This document shows positions 50,777 to 59,849 of a stretch of DNA of 64,000 nucleotides, piece after piece (position 1 is the first letter of the stretch; each line of letters begins with the position of its first letter). Source of the stretch: Microseira sp003486305 (GTDB lineage Bacteria; Cyanobacteriota; Cyanobacteriia; Cyanobacteriales; Aerosakkonemataceae); contig DALYJX010000001.1 of NCBI GenBank assembly GCA_031969655.1, forward strand, positions 1-64,000, written 5' to 3'. The notes beneath the pieces were generated by a model, which saw only the letters and a program-made list of their open reading frames with translations, did not search any database and had not been told where the DNA came from. The translations under genes were made by a program, and so were the position numbers.

Positions 50777-52951
50777 ATGCCTACCAAATCCGCAAGTAAA
50801 CCCAGACAATTTTCCGCCCCAAAACGCGATTGGTCTGTGCTAACAGCCACAGAACCCAAGCACGTTAAAAGACTAGAACATATTCAAGAAACTCTCGATG
50901 CTGCCATCGAAGCCATCCAAGAAGAAGGCGGTATTGAAGACTGGGAAGACTTCAAAAGCTTCGTTGAATCCTTCAACAAGCGTCCTGACAGAATCAACGA
51001 ATATGGAAATCAAAAAGCCAGTATCAGCGTAGACTTAGTTGCCGAAGGAAAAGGCGATGAAGTTTCTGGCTTTGTTTTCTACTTAACTAAAGACCCCAGC
51101 CATAGAACCAGCGGTGTCTATTTAGTTAAAAATCTCAAGCAAGCAGGAGTTGAAACCAAAGGAAATAACAATTTCTACACTCCATCTCACGTAATGGATT
51201 TAATCGGATTGGAAGCCAGCGATGAATTAGAGAATGACGAACTTTCCGAAGATTTTGACGACGATTTGACCGATTTAGAAGAAGGTGAAGAACTGCCAAA
51301 ACCCAATAAAACAGCCAGTAAATTATCTAAATCGAGATCGACACCTTCTCGCCAGAATACCAAACAATCGCCCAACCAGGAGGAAGACGATATTGACGAA
51401 CTCCTATCCGATGACGAAGATACTCCCATAACAACTGGAGTATTGGGTAAGATTGCTAAAAATCGCAATACCCAAAAATCAATTAACAACACCGAAACCA
51501 AACAATCAGAAGCCAAATATCCCCTGCTTGACTCGCTCGAAACTTTCCTCAAAGAAACCGAACATCAGGGAGCGATCGCAACCACCAGAGGCAGCGAAAT
51601 CAACGGCATAACCGTATCTGGTTTAACCGTTCAAAGCGCCACTTTAATGGGTTTAATTGGGGTCAAAACTGTTAGCGACCTAATTGACTACATCGAACAA
51701 GCAAGGGAGAAACAACAAGCTGACAAACTAGAAGGAATCCTCGAACAAATTGACTCGTTAAACCAACGAACCGATAACGTTTCTGTTCGCGTCCAGCAAG
51801 CCGATGTCATTGCAGACATGAAGGCAATAGACAATCGCACCGAAAGACTTGCAGAACGAACTAAGCAGGTATTAGAACCCCCTGCTACAACCCAGCCAGA
51901 AAACCTCGAAGAATACGCGAAAAGAAACGGTTCGCACCAGATTAACGCTGATGAAATTATTATCGCTCCCACTCAAAGCAACGCAGTTCAGATTGGAGAA
52001 AAAATCGACAATCTAGGACAAAAACTTGACCCTGAATACAAAAAATCGCCACCTCTACAGATAGATAAAGATGCCAACATCAGCCAACAGCTAGACCAAA
52101 TTCAAAAGTATTTAGGCAAGCTGTCAAAAAGACTAGATCGCCTAGAAACAATCGTTGATGAACTAGAGCAAAAAATCGCCATTAACGCATCCCTTGAAGA
52201 GACTAATTCAAAAACACCCGTGTCTCAAATTACCACACCTAACCAAGCTCCCATCGAAGACGAACCAGAGGATCTTCTTACCAAAGTAGTGACTCAAACC
52301 AAAGTACAACAACAGCGAGAAGCAGTCGCAGATTGCTTAGTCAATTATGCTTTCGCCACCGGACAATCTCCCCAATCGGGAATTCCTTTCGATGATGGCG
52401 GCATTCTCTATGTTACTGCTGAAAACAACAAAGTTAATCTTGCTATCAAAAGCAGCGATGGTAACGAAATATTTTCTGGAAGCAAAGAGGGCGATCGCTG
52501 GAAATTCGCTCAAGACAAATTAAGTCCAGAAGAAAGAGAAACCATCTTCAAATTACCTCAATCAGAACAGGAATACGACACGCTAGCAACTGCTCAAGCA
52601 CTCGTTGACAAATTCCAAAACACCTTCCCCAAACGTTTCAGCGGCGAAAAAGACCCCGCCTTCCCCTGGCGAGAACCGCGCCGGGAAGACGGCACACCAG
52701 GGGCGGTCAAATACGAGTTTGAAATATTGGATCTACCGGACGGGTCAAAACAACTAATCGGAACCGACCCGCGCCAAGATGACGCCCAAGTGTTCGATGC
52801 CGTTCTGGTCAAAGGAAAGCCGCCAGAGGTTCGAGAATGCCACATCTCGATAGAAGAAATGGAGGCTTTAGTCGGGTCGCCGGAGAAAGAAAACACTCGT
52901 AACAGAGACTCCCGCAAATCAAAAGAAGACGAAAACGAACTACAAGCTTAA
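50777..52951 (+). CDS. Large acidic protein of unknown function in the transfer operon
   Basis: The 724-residue protein has three parts. Residues 1-145 are a folded domain (VDLVAEGKGDEVSGFVFYLT). Residues 150-500 are acidic, low-complexity and coiled-coil (DDIDELLSDDEDTP, KYLGKLSKRLDRLETIVDEL). The C-terminal domain (about 510-705) includes GQSPQSGIPFDDGGILYVTA and YEFEILDLPDGSKQLIGTDP. No relaxase histidine triad or catalytic tyrosine motif was found. It sits between the MobC-like gene and the secretion genes, where a relaxase is often encoded. A GTAGGAG ribosome-binding sequence precedes the ATG. Confidence 0.7.
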   Translation: MPTKSASKPRQFSAPKRDWSVLTATEPKHVKRLEHIQETLDAAIEAIQEEGGIEDWEDFKSFVESFNKRPDRINEYGNQKASISVDLVAEGKGDEVSGFVFYLTKDPSHRTSGVYLVKNLKQAGVETKGNNNFYTPSHVMDLIGLEASDELENDELSEDFDDDLTDLEEGEELPKPNKTASKLSKSRSTPSRQNTKQSPNQEEDDIDELLSDDEDTPITTGVLGKIAKNRNTQKSINNTETKQSEAKYPLLDSLETFLKETEHQGAIATTRGSEINGITVSGLTVQSATLMGLIGVKTVSDLIDYIEQAREKQQADKLEGILEQIDSLNQRTDNVSVRVQQADVIADMKAIDNRTERLAERTKQVLEPPATTQPENLEEYAKRNGSHQINADEIIIAPTQSNAVQIGEKIDNLGQKLDPEYKKSPPLQIDKDANISQQLDQIQKYLGKLSKRLDRLETIVDELEQKIAINASLEETNSKTPVSQITTPNQAPIEDEPEDLLTKVVTQTKVQQQREAVADCLVNYAFATGQSPQSGIPFDDGGILYVTAENNKVNLAIKSSDGNEIFSGSKEGDRWKFAQDKLSPEERETIFKLPQSEQEYDTLATAQALVDKFQNTFPKRFSGEKDPAFPWREPRREDGTPGAVKYEFEILDLPDGSKQLIGTDPRQDDAQVFDAVLVKGKPPEVRECHISIEEMEALVGSPEKENTRNRDSRKSKEDENELQA

Positions 52952-52971
52952 TTTACTGAAGGAGAAAACCA

Positions 52972-53646
52972 ATGCAAAACGATTACCAAACCACCAAATC
53001 TATCGCACACAACCGCCGCCAATTCAGCCAATTCATGCGGAAACTCAAACTCAATCGTGCTGACTTAGGATTCATCGCAGTTTGCCTAGTTGCAACGATT
53101 TACTTAACTCTCGTTCAGCCTTTATTTGTTAGCGTATTCAGCTGTGCCACTTTACTATTCTTTGCCCTTTGGCAGATTGCCCGCACCGTTCCCATTCTCG
53201 AAAAACTATTCGGCTGCAAAATTCGATTTTGGCATTTAGCTACCGCTGTAATTACCGTGACAGCCTTACTCAATAACTTCCAAACTCCAGCCCAAGCCGT
53301 TTTTCTCAGCGGTCTTGAACAATTTATGACCAATCTAGCAACTGAAGCCGGGGCTGCTGGAGGGGGAACAGCCGTTGATGCTTCAACAATCGCTCTAATT
53401 TTCAATGCCATCCGAGGCGTGTTTCTCTTGTTAGTAGCCGCCGCCGCTTTATTCGCTTATAACCAAGCGCAACAAGGAAACGATTGGCGACCCATTGTTA
53501 CCCAAATTGCCTTAGCATTCGGCATTGTTATCGCCATTGATGTTGTTACCTTTTTATTCGTTGGAAACGGTACTGGCGGTACTGCCCAATTAATCCGCAG
53601 TGTTCCCCCACTTGGAGTGGGCACAATCCTAACATTTCTGAAATAA
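52972..53646 (+). CDS. VirB2/TrbC-like pilin candidate
   Basis: Hydrophobic segments near residues 32-75 and 84-100 are followed by an A-Q-A signal-peptidase-like site (TPAQAVFLSG). After it comes a short mature-like region with two membrane helices (ALIFNAIRGVFLLLVAAAAL and TQIALAFGIVIAIDVVTFLF) and a glycine-rich loop. This is the layout of VirB2-type pilins, though the leader is unusually long. It lies directly before the VirB3/B4 gene with 14 bp between, as in secretion operons. The assignment rests on topology and position. Confidence 0.55.
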   Translation: MQNDYQTTKSIAHNRRQFSQFMRKLKLNRADLGFIAVCLVATIYLTLVQPLFVSVFSCATLLFFALWQIARTVPILEKLFGCKIRFWHLATAVITVTALLNNFQTPAQAVFLSGLEQFMTNLATEAGAAGGGTAVDASTIALIFNAIRGVFLLLVAAAALFAYNQAQQGNDWRPIVTQIALAFGIVIAIDVVTFLFVGNGTGGTAQLIRSVPPLGVGTILTFLK

Positions 53647-53660
53647 AACAAGGAGCCACC

Positions 53661-56600
53661 ATGACTTTACGAGATCCAGAAAAAGACTTTATCAGAGTCA
53701 ACAAAATCCTGGGTAAACAGGCAAGCATTGGCTTTATTCCTGCCAACCAAATCATCCCTTGGTTTTTCCTCACCATCATTTCATACATCTTTACGATGGG
53801 ATTCTTCAACTTAGGATTAGGTTGGTTCTTCACCGTCTCGCTTTGGTTAATCGTCAGCTGGTGGCTCCTAACTGGAAATCAACCCCATCTATTCACCGAC
53901 AAATTCCGGAAACCTCCAGGGGACGAATGGTGCAACGGCGATAATCTCTACATTTCTCCCATCCCTTCTTTGCGTCCTCCCAACATCCAAGGTAAAGCCT
54001 ACGATTCCCAAATCCGAATCAAGCTAAAACCCAAAATCGTCCCCAATCAATCTGGAGGAAATAGCCGATTTATGCCATTCCAAAACGAAATTAACCTCTG
54101 TTGTTTAGTCCAAATTGACAAAGACGGTAGACAAGTATCGGGAATGCTCCTCAATAACGGGTCAAACTACCAACTCGTATTTGGATTTCGCACCCAAGGA
54201 CTCCATAACCTCCTGTTCAAAAACGAAGTAGCCGGATTTGCAACTTCCATTGAAGAGGGAATGAAAGACATCCTTCCCGGTGAAAAAATTACCTTCTGCA
54301 CGGGTTGTTATAGCGACGATACCGCCAGACGCAAACAACTTGAAAAATTAGCCGATACTGCTAATCTCAAACCCGTGTCCGTACTGATCAGAAACGAACA
54401 GCGCCGAATTCAACAACTAACCCATAAAGGTAACAGACAAATCTGGGAACAAATCGCTTTCTGTACTTGGACAGCAGATGGCGAAGCCGAACAAACATCG
54501 AGAGATTTCATTGGTAAAGCTATTGATGGAGTAAAAAATTTGTGGGATGCACTCCTGGGAACCATTACTGGGAACGCGCGCATCTACAAAGAACAGTTTT
54601 ACACCAAACTCCTGCTCAACTCTTTTGAACAAGGATTCATTCGTTGGGAAATTCTGCTCAACACCAAAATGGGGCTAGACATCACCCCCATGAACGCAAG
54701 CGAACTTTGGGAGTGGCTTTGGCAACGATTTAACAATGGCGAACCTCCAGCAATTCCTCAAATTGTCAAACTAACAGAAACATCCACAGGCTATAAACTC
54801 AACGAGGAAAAAACAACTGAAAAACACATTTGTACCGTCTTAATCGAAGGAACCAATGGCGTATCCTCCTGTCCCGAACATCGCCAGATTAACAACCGCG
54901 TCTATTTAGCAGGAAAAGGCAAAGAATGCGGTGTCCTAACTATGTACGACGCACCCACAGGCTGGACAAATACCCGACAACAATTGAAATGGATTTGGGA
55001 AGTCATGTCCTCAACCTACGTCCACGATACAGAAGCCTGGGTTGAAATTAGCGTGGGCAACAAAGTGGTAATTAATGACAACTTAGCGCGACAAGCTAAA
55101 GGAGCAAAAACTGCCAGTACCAGAGCGATAACCAAAGGACAAGGACGCGATATTGGTGCTGAAATTAAACAGGAAGAATCTTTTGATGCCCAACGCAGGC
55201 TTTACAAAGGAGCCGTACCTTTAAATACAGCCGTTGCTTTTTTAGTTTATAGAAACACTTCCGAAGAACTCAACCAAGCCTGTAACGTTCTTTGTAATAG
55301 TTTCAGCACAGCCAAAGTTATCCGCGAACGCAATATCGCCTGGGACATTTGGTTACAATGCCTTCCCATTACTTGGAAATGGTTGCTACATAGCGGTTCA
55401 CTTTTAAGCGAACGTCGCCTTACCCTCGACACCGAAACCGTCGCTGGAGTTCTGCCTTTAACCGTCCCTCGCGACATCGATAAAAAAGGAGTCGAATTCA
55501 TCACAGAACGCGGTGGAAAACCCATTTTTATCGACCTATTTTACGACCAAATTAGCCGCGCTTTAATTACCGGGGAATCTGGTTCGGGTAAGAGTATTGC
55601 GGGATGGCGTTTTGCTATAGAAGCCTTAGCGAATAACATCCCTGTTGTCGGAATGGATATCAGCAGCGGGGGTAACAGTACATTCAAAACAGCCATCGAA
55701 CTTTTAGGCGACCAAGGCGCATATTACGACATCAGCCAGGGTTCTAGCAACCTAGTAGAACCGCCAGACTTACGGAAGTTCGACAAAGCGGAAAGAGAAC
55801 GCCGGATGGAGTCTTGGAAAGAATTTATCCGCAAAGCCCTGGTAGCGATCGCAATGGGAAAAATCCACAACCCCCACCTAGCGCAGCGGGTCGATTCAAT
55901 TATCCTCCGAATGCTCGATATGTACCTCAGAGATCCAGAAATCATCGCTCGATATAATAGGGCATTTGAAAAAGGCTGGCAATCTCCCGAATGGCAACAA
56001 ATGCCAACTCTCCAAGACTTACTGAGGTTCTGTAGCAAAGAAAGATTAAACCTAAAATCCTTTGAAGATTTAGACAGACTTGCAATTAACCAAATCCTCA
56101 GCCAAGGAAATGCCTTACTCACATCCAGATTGGGAAAAGCAATTGGTAGACCCAGCACATTTTCTCCAGAACCTGCGGTTAAATTCTTCGCCTTATCAGG
56201 ACTCTCCAACGAACAAGATGCTTACTTAATGGCAATTAACGCCCACACCGCTTGCATCCGTAACGCTCTTTCTCATCCCAAAAGCCTATTTATTGGCGAT
56301 GAATTAAGCGTACTTTTAAAGAAAGATGGATTTGCATCCGTTGTAGGAGAACTCTGTGCAACTGGGAGAAAAGATGGCATAGCCGTCGTACTTTTAAGTC
56401 AAGATTTCGACGCCATCTGCGAATGTTCCGCTGGTGCCCAAATTATGCAAAACATGGTTTACAAAATCACCGGAAGAATCACGAATTCTGGCGTATCAGC
56501 CGCTCAAAAATATTTAGGCTACGACCCACAAATTATCAGTCGAAACGCCACCGAAGCTTTCTTTCCCAGAACTGCCGACCTCTACTCCTGCTGGCTAATT

Positions 56601-56888
56601 GAAAAAGGCGGAAGATTTTGGCGGACGCGATTCTATCCCGGAGAGATGATGCTGGCATCAATTGCTAACAACCAAAATGAAAAAGAAGCCCGTTCGCGCA
56701 TCATGTCCCAATACCCTCCAACCCTCAAGGGACAACTTCAAGCGCTAAAACATTTCACCCAAGAATATATCCCCGCCGTGAAAGAAGGAAAAGGCTTCGA
56801 CCATATCGGTCGCAACTCAAAAATGCCTTTACCACCTTCCCATCCTCAAAGCAACAACTCTAAACAACTCGTAACAAACAACAAATAA
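53661..56888 (+). CDS. VirB3-VirB4 fused conjugation ATPase
   Basis: The N terminus (about residues 25-75) holds two membrane helices (IIPWFFLTIISYIFTMGFFN) and a FRKPPGDEW segment like VirB3. The long C-terminal part is VirB4/TraC-like, with Walker A GESGSGKS (residues 638-645), Walker B LFIGDELSVLL and a late VVLLSQDF. VirB4 powers pilus and channel assembly. Fusions of VirB3 to VirB4 are known in several secretion systems. At 1,075 residues it is larger than typical VirB4 (about 800), consistent with the fusion. An AAGGAG site precedes the ATG. Confidence 0.87.
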   Translation: MTLRDPEKDFIRVNKILGKQASIGFIPANQIIPWFFLTIISYIFTMGFFNLGLGWFFTVSLWLIVSWWLLTGNQPHLFTDKFRKPPGDEWCNGDNLYISPIPSLRPPNIQGKAYDSQIRIKLKPKIVPNQSGGNSRFMPFQNEINLCCLVQIDKDGRQVSGMLLNNGSNYQLVFGFRTQGLHNLLFKNEVAGFATSIEEGMKDILPGEKITFCTGCYSDDTARRKQLEKLADTANLKPVSVLIRNEQRRIQQLTHKGNRQIWEQIAFCTWTADGEAEQTSRDFIGKAIDGVKNLWDALLGTITGNARIYKEQFYTKLLLNSFEQGFIRWEILLNTKMGLDITPMNASELWEWLWQRFNNGEPPAIPQIVKLTETSTGYKLNEEKTTEKHICTVLIEGTNGVSSCPEHRQINNRVYLAGKGKECGVLTMYDAPTGWTNTRQQLKWIWEVMSSTYVHDTEAWVEISVGNKVVINDNLARQAKGAKTASTRAITKGQGRDIGAEIKQEESFDAQRRLYKGAVPLNTAVAFLVYRNTSEELNQACNVLCNSFSTAKVIRERNIAWDIWLQCLPITWKWLLHSGSLLSERRLTLDTETVAGVLPLTVPRDIDKKGVEFITERGGKPIFIDLFYDQISRALITGESGSGKSIAGWRFAIEALANNIPVVGMDISSGGNSTFKTAIELLGDQGAYYDISQGSSNLVEPPDLRKFDKAERERRMESWKEFIRKALVAIAMGKIHNPHLAQRVDSIILRMLDMYLRDPEIIARYNRAFEKGWQSPEWQQMPTLQDLLRFCSKERLNLKSFEDLDRLAINQILSQGNALLTSRLGKAIGRPSTFSPEPAVKFFALSGLSNEQDAYLMAINAHTACIRNALSHPKSLFIGDELSVLLKKDGFASVVGELCATGRKDGIAVVLLSQDFDAICECSAGAQIMQNMVYKITGRITNSGVSAAQKYLGYDPQIISRNATEAFFPRTADLYSCWLIEKGGRFWRTRFYPGEMMLASIANNQNEKEARSRIMSQYPPTLKGQLQALKHFTQEYIPAVKEGKGFDHIGRNSKMPLPPSHPQSNNSKQLVTNNK

Positions 56889-56893
56889 CTGCC

Positions 56894-57793
56894 ATGAAAA
56901 CTCAATTTATACCACGCCCCATTACAAAAGTAACAGCGATCGCTTTCTTCCTCAGCCTGGGACTAATCACCCAAGCTAAGCCAAGTCAAGCCCAAACCAC
57001 ACCTCCCTTTGTACCGGAAACACAAACGCAGAGAGTTAACACTCCACCTGCATCTGGTAGCTTCTTTACCCCGATCGAAAATGTCGCCAAACAGGTTAAT
57101 GAGTTTATTAGCGACATCGGCGGCTTCGTCCAAAACGAACTATTCGGCACTTTAAATCAGGTACTCTCTTCCTCTTTAGGAGCGATAAAAATCCCCGATT
57201 TAAGCCAAGTCAGCAGCCAAATTATGAAAGCTTCCACATCCAGTACAGCAGGAACCCAACTATCAGATTTACTCGAAAATAAATCGAGCAAATTAGACGG
57301 TAAAGGCTCCTATTCCATTATGTCTGAATTAGACGGACAAGCTCAACGAAACGCTGCTGTTGGCATTGCTGCCGGATCTACTCTTAGCAAACAAGCGCAA
57401 GCGAATAGCCGCCAAATTCTAGAATCGACTAAACAAGACACCCAACAAAACATCCAATTGGGTGAAGAATCCCAAAATCTTGACGTTACCCAACATATTT
57501 TACAGAACCTTTCACAACAAACGGCATTAAACGCACGAGTAAACGAACGGGTTCTACAAGAAGCTCAACAAGCTCGCACAGATCGAGCAATTAACAACGT
57601 TTTGCTGTCACAAGCTGCTAAGGAGATATCCGCTATTAATACAAGCGATCGCCGAGGCAGCATCGCCTCTGGAAACCAAGCCAGCGTGCAGGCGGGGATG
57701 CTAATGCTTCCCGGCGGCGGTTACCTGGGAAAACCAAGCGACAACAGCGACACAATCCCTACTTCAAATAACAGGTTCATCACTTCCAATTAA
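56894..57793 (+). CDS. Secreted VirB5-like candidate
   Basis: A signal peptide is clear (basic start, AIAFFLSLGLITQAKPSQAQ, cleavage after AQA). The mature protein is helical and glutamine-rich with Asn/Gln/Ala repeats (QAQANSRQILESTKQDTQQN) in the manner of VirB5/TrbJ proteins, which bind the pilus tip or channel. It lies 5 bp after the VirB4 gene and before the VirB6-like gene, the usual place for VirB5. The family is poorly conserved, so the call depends on order and features. Confidence 0.6.
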   Translation: MKTQFIPRPITKVTAIAFFLSLGLITQAKPSQAQTTPPFVPETQTQRVNTPPASGSFFTPIENVAKQVNEFISDIGGFVQNELFGTLNQVLSSSLGAIKIPDLSQVSSQIMKASTSSTAGTQLSDLLENKSSKLDGKGSYSIMSELDGQAQRNAAVGIAAGSTLSKQAQANSRQILESTKQDTQQNIQLGEESQNLDVTQHILQNLSQQTALNARVNERVLQEAQQARTDRAINNVLLSQAAKEISAINTSDRRGSIASGNQASVQAGMLMLPGGGYLGKPSDNSDTIPTSNNRFITSN

Positions 57794-57870
57794 TAACCTC
57801 AATTATCTTGACACAGGCGCGTGGAATCAACTCCAACGCCAACATTTCCTCGATATTTTCCGTAAAACTA

Positions 57871-59001
57871 ATGATGGAATTTATAGCACAAATTACCCCT
57901 CCACCAACTGGTGGAGAAGGCTCATCTCTAGACATCGTTAGCGAATCAATTAACCTTGCTAGGGCAACATCAGAATCTTGGAATGGAGTTTGGATTAACA
58001 CCATCGACCCCATCGCTTCAGGACTGTGGGTAGGTTTGGTATCCCTTGGTATTACCTTAGCTGCCGTTAGCATTCTTTTCCTAACTTTAACTAGCGGAAA
58101 AGACATCATTGAAAAACAATCTTGGTCAGAACTAGCCGCATTATTTATCTGGCCTCTCGTTATCATGTTCTTCCTGGGTGCTAACGGCAGATTGCTAGCA
58201 AATACCGTCATTTTTAGCAGAAGCTTCGCCTACAAACAAGTGCAAAGCGTTCTCGAAGCCCAACTGGGAGAACTCACCTTCAGAGATGCCATCTCCAACG
58301 TTACCATCAGCAATATTGGCAGACAACAACTAGAAAACCTCTACAGCGAATGTCGAAATAAAGTCGGAGAAGAACTGGTCACTTGCTGGAACTCCAAACG
58401 AGAAGCTGCCCAAAAAATTGTCGATGAAGCAGAAAAACAAGCTGCTGGACCTGCCCCTCTCCGAGCATTACGAGTTTTTGCCGAAACCCTTTGGAATAAC
58501 AGCCTACCCGGTGCTGCACAAGATGCCGTTACTTTCATCAATGACCCCGGCTCGGTATTTAGAGAAAAATCAATCCCCATCATTCGATTTATTCTCTACA
58601 GCCTACAGTGGGCGTTCGTAAACATACTCGAATCGGCACTTTTACTAACAGCATTATTCTCGCCAATTGCAATGGGTTTATCGCTCCTCCCCTTACAAGG
58701 CAGACCTATTTGGGCTTGGGCAACAGGATTTCTTAGTTTATTCGGCGTGCAACTTGGCTACAACATCGTCGTCGGATTGGCAGCCGTTGTCCTGGTCAAT
58801 TCTGGAGCCGAATTAGCTAGTGATGTCGCCTTCCTATTCTTCATTAGCATTTTCGCACCTGGATTAGCCCTTTTAATCGCCGGTGGAGGTGGAATTGCCT
58901 TGTACAACGGCATTGCTGGTAATGCAAAACAACTGGTTGATGTGTTGAGCAACGCCATCGGAGCAGCCACAACCCTGGCAATTAATAAAGGATTCAAGTA
59001 A
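57871..59001 (+). CDS. VirB6/TrbL-like polytopic channel protein
   Basis: Several long hydrophobic segments are visible (GLWVGLVSLGITLAAVSILF, LAALFIWPLVIMFFLGANGR, ALLLTALFSPIAMGLSLLPL, FFISIFAPGLALLIAGGGGI). This multi-pass layout with a central hydrophilic domain is typical of VirB6/TrbL, a core inner-membrane channel protein. The ATG at 57871 is chosen; an upstream TTG at 57808 would add 21 non-hydrophobic residues that look non-coding. The next gene follows after 1 bp. Confidence 0.75.
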   Translation: MMEFIAQITPPPTGGEGSSLDIVSESINLARATSESWNGVWINTIDPIASGLWVGLVSLGITLAAVSILFLTLTSGKDIIEKQSWSELAALFIWPLVIMFFLGANGRLLANTVIFSRSFAYKQVQSVLEAQLGELTFRDAISNVTISNIGRQQLENLYSECRNKVGEELVTCWNSKREAAQKIVDEAEKQAAGPAPLRALRVFAETLWNNSLPGAAQDAVTFINDPGSVFREKSIPIIRFILYSLQWAFVNILESALLLTALFSPIAMGLSLLPLQGRPIWAWATGFLSLFGVQLGYNIVVGLAAVVLVNSGAELASDVAFLFFISIFAPGLALLIAGGGGIALYNGIAGNAKQLVDVLSNAIGAATTLAINKGFK

Positions 59002-59002
59002 C

Positions 59003-59719
59003 ATGAAACTTCAACGATTCAAGCAACCCGCACTGCTACCTGAAGCCAAAAACTTGCTTGCCTTGTGCTTCCTGATTCTAACGGGAGTCAATATTCTCAC
59101 CCTCATCCTACACCTGTTTGTAGCACACCGAATTAATTCGGTTGCTGCTATGAAAACAACACAAGTCCAATTAATCAACGGTCAAACTTACTACGTTTCC
59201 GAACGAGATCGATTTTTTAGGTATCCGTCAGTTATCCAAAACGTCATCAAAAATTGGACTGAATTAACCTTTAACTGGGACAACAAAATCCCAGGCAGTA
59301 ACGAAACCGACCCAGGCATCAAAGTCAATTCAAAACGAGTTCCCACCAGCAGCTACTTTGCATCCTTATTATTGGAACCAGAATTTGGAAAAGCCTCCCT
59401 ATCCCAAATAGCTGAACTCGTTCCCAGTACAGTTTTTTCCGGTCAATTACGCTCCACAGTCATCATCTCATTCATATCGGAACCCAGAGAGATTCGTCCA
59501 GGTGAATGGGAAGTTGACATGGTAGCAACGCGGCTGCTTGTAGACCGCTCATCGGGAAGAGATGAAAGAATCCCTTTCAATCGCACTTTTAGGCTAAATG
59601 CTGTCGAAATTCAAACCTCTCCTTTAGGAAACCAAGCCTCTGCATTTGAACAAAAAGTTTACGAACTTCGCTCTGCCGGATTAGAAATCAATCGAATCGC
59701 AGAATTTAAACCCAAGTAA
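59003..59719 (+). CDS. VirB8/TraE-like inner-membrane protein
   Basis: One N-terminal membrane helix (about residues 18-40, LLALCFLILTGVNILTLILH) is followed by a periplasmic domain with a beta-rich pattern (VEVDMVATRLLVDRSSGR, IPFNRTFRLNAVEIQ). This fits VirB8 or the TraE type. It starts 1 bp after the VirB6-like stop. VirB8 joins the core complex of the secretion channel. The identification is from topology, order and the pattern of the C-terminal strands. Confidence 0.65.
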   Translation: MKLQRFKQPALLPEAKNLLALCFLILTGVNILTLILHLFVAHRINSVAAMKTTQVQLINGQTYYVSERDRFFRYPSVIQNVIKNWTELTFNWDNKIPGSNETDPGIKVNSKRVPTSSYFASLLLEPEFGKASLSQIAELVPSTVFSGQLRSTVIISFISEPREIRPGEWEVDMVATRLLVDRSSGRDERIPFNRTFRLNAVEIQTSPLGNQASAFEQKVYELRSAGLEINRIAEFKPK

Positions 59720-59802
59720 TTGCAGTTCAACAGTTGACAGTTGACAGTACTCAGCTTGCTAAAGCGAAGAGGATTGAGAACTAGGGAAATTAATTTTTCC
59801 TT

Positions 59803-59819
59803 TCCCCCTCAAAGGGGGA
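59803..59819. other. Short GC hairpin between VirB8- and VirB10-like genes
   Basis: TCCCCCT, loop CAA, AGGGGGA form a 7-bp stem 30 bp before the ATG of the VirB10-like gene. A tandem TTGACAG repeat precedes it near 59735. It may adjust expression within the operon. Confidence 0.4.
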
Positions 59820-59849
59820 GGCTAACAACCCATTTTTTATGGTAAAAAT

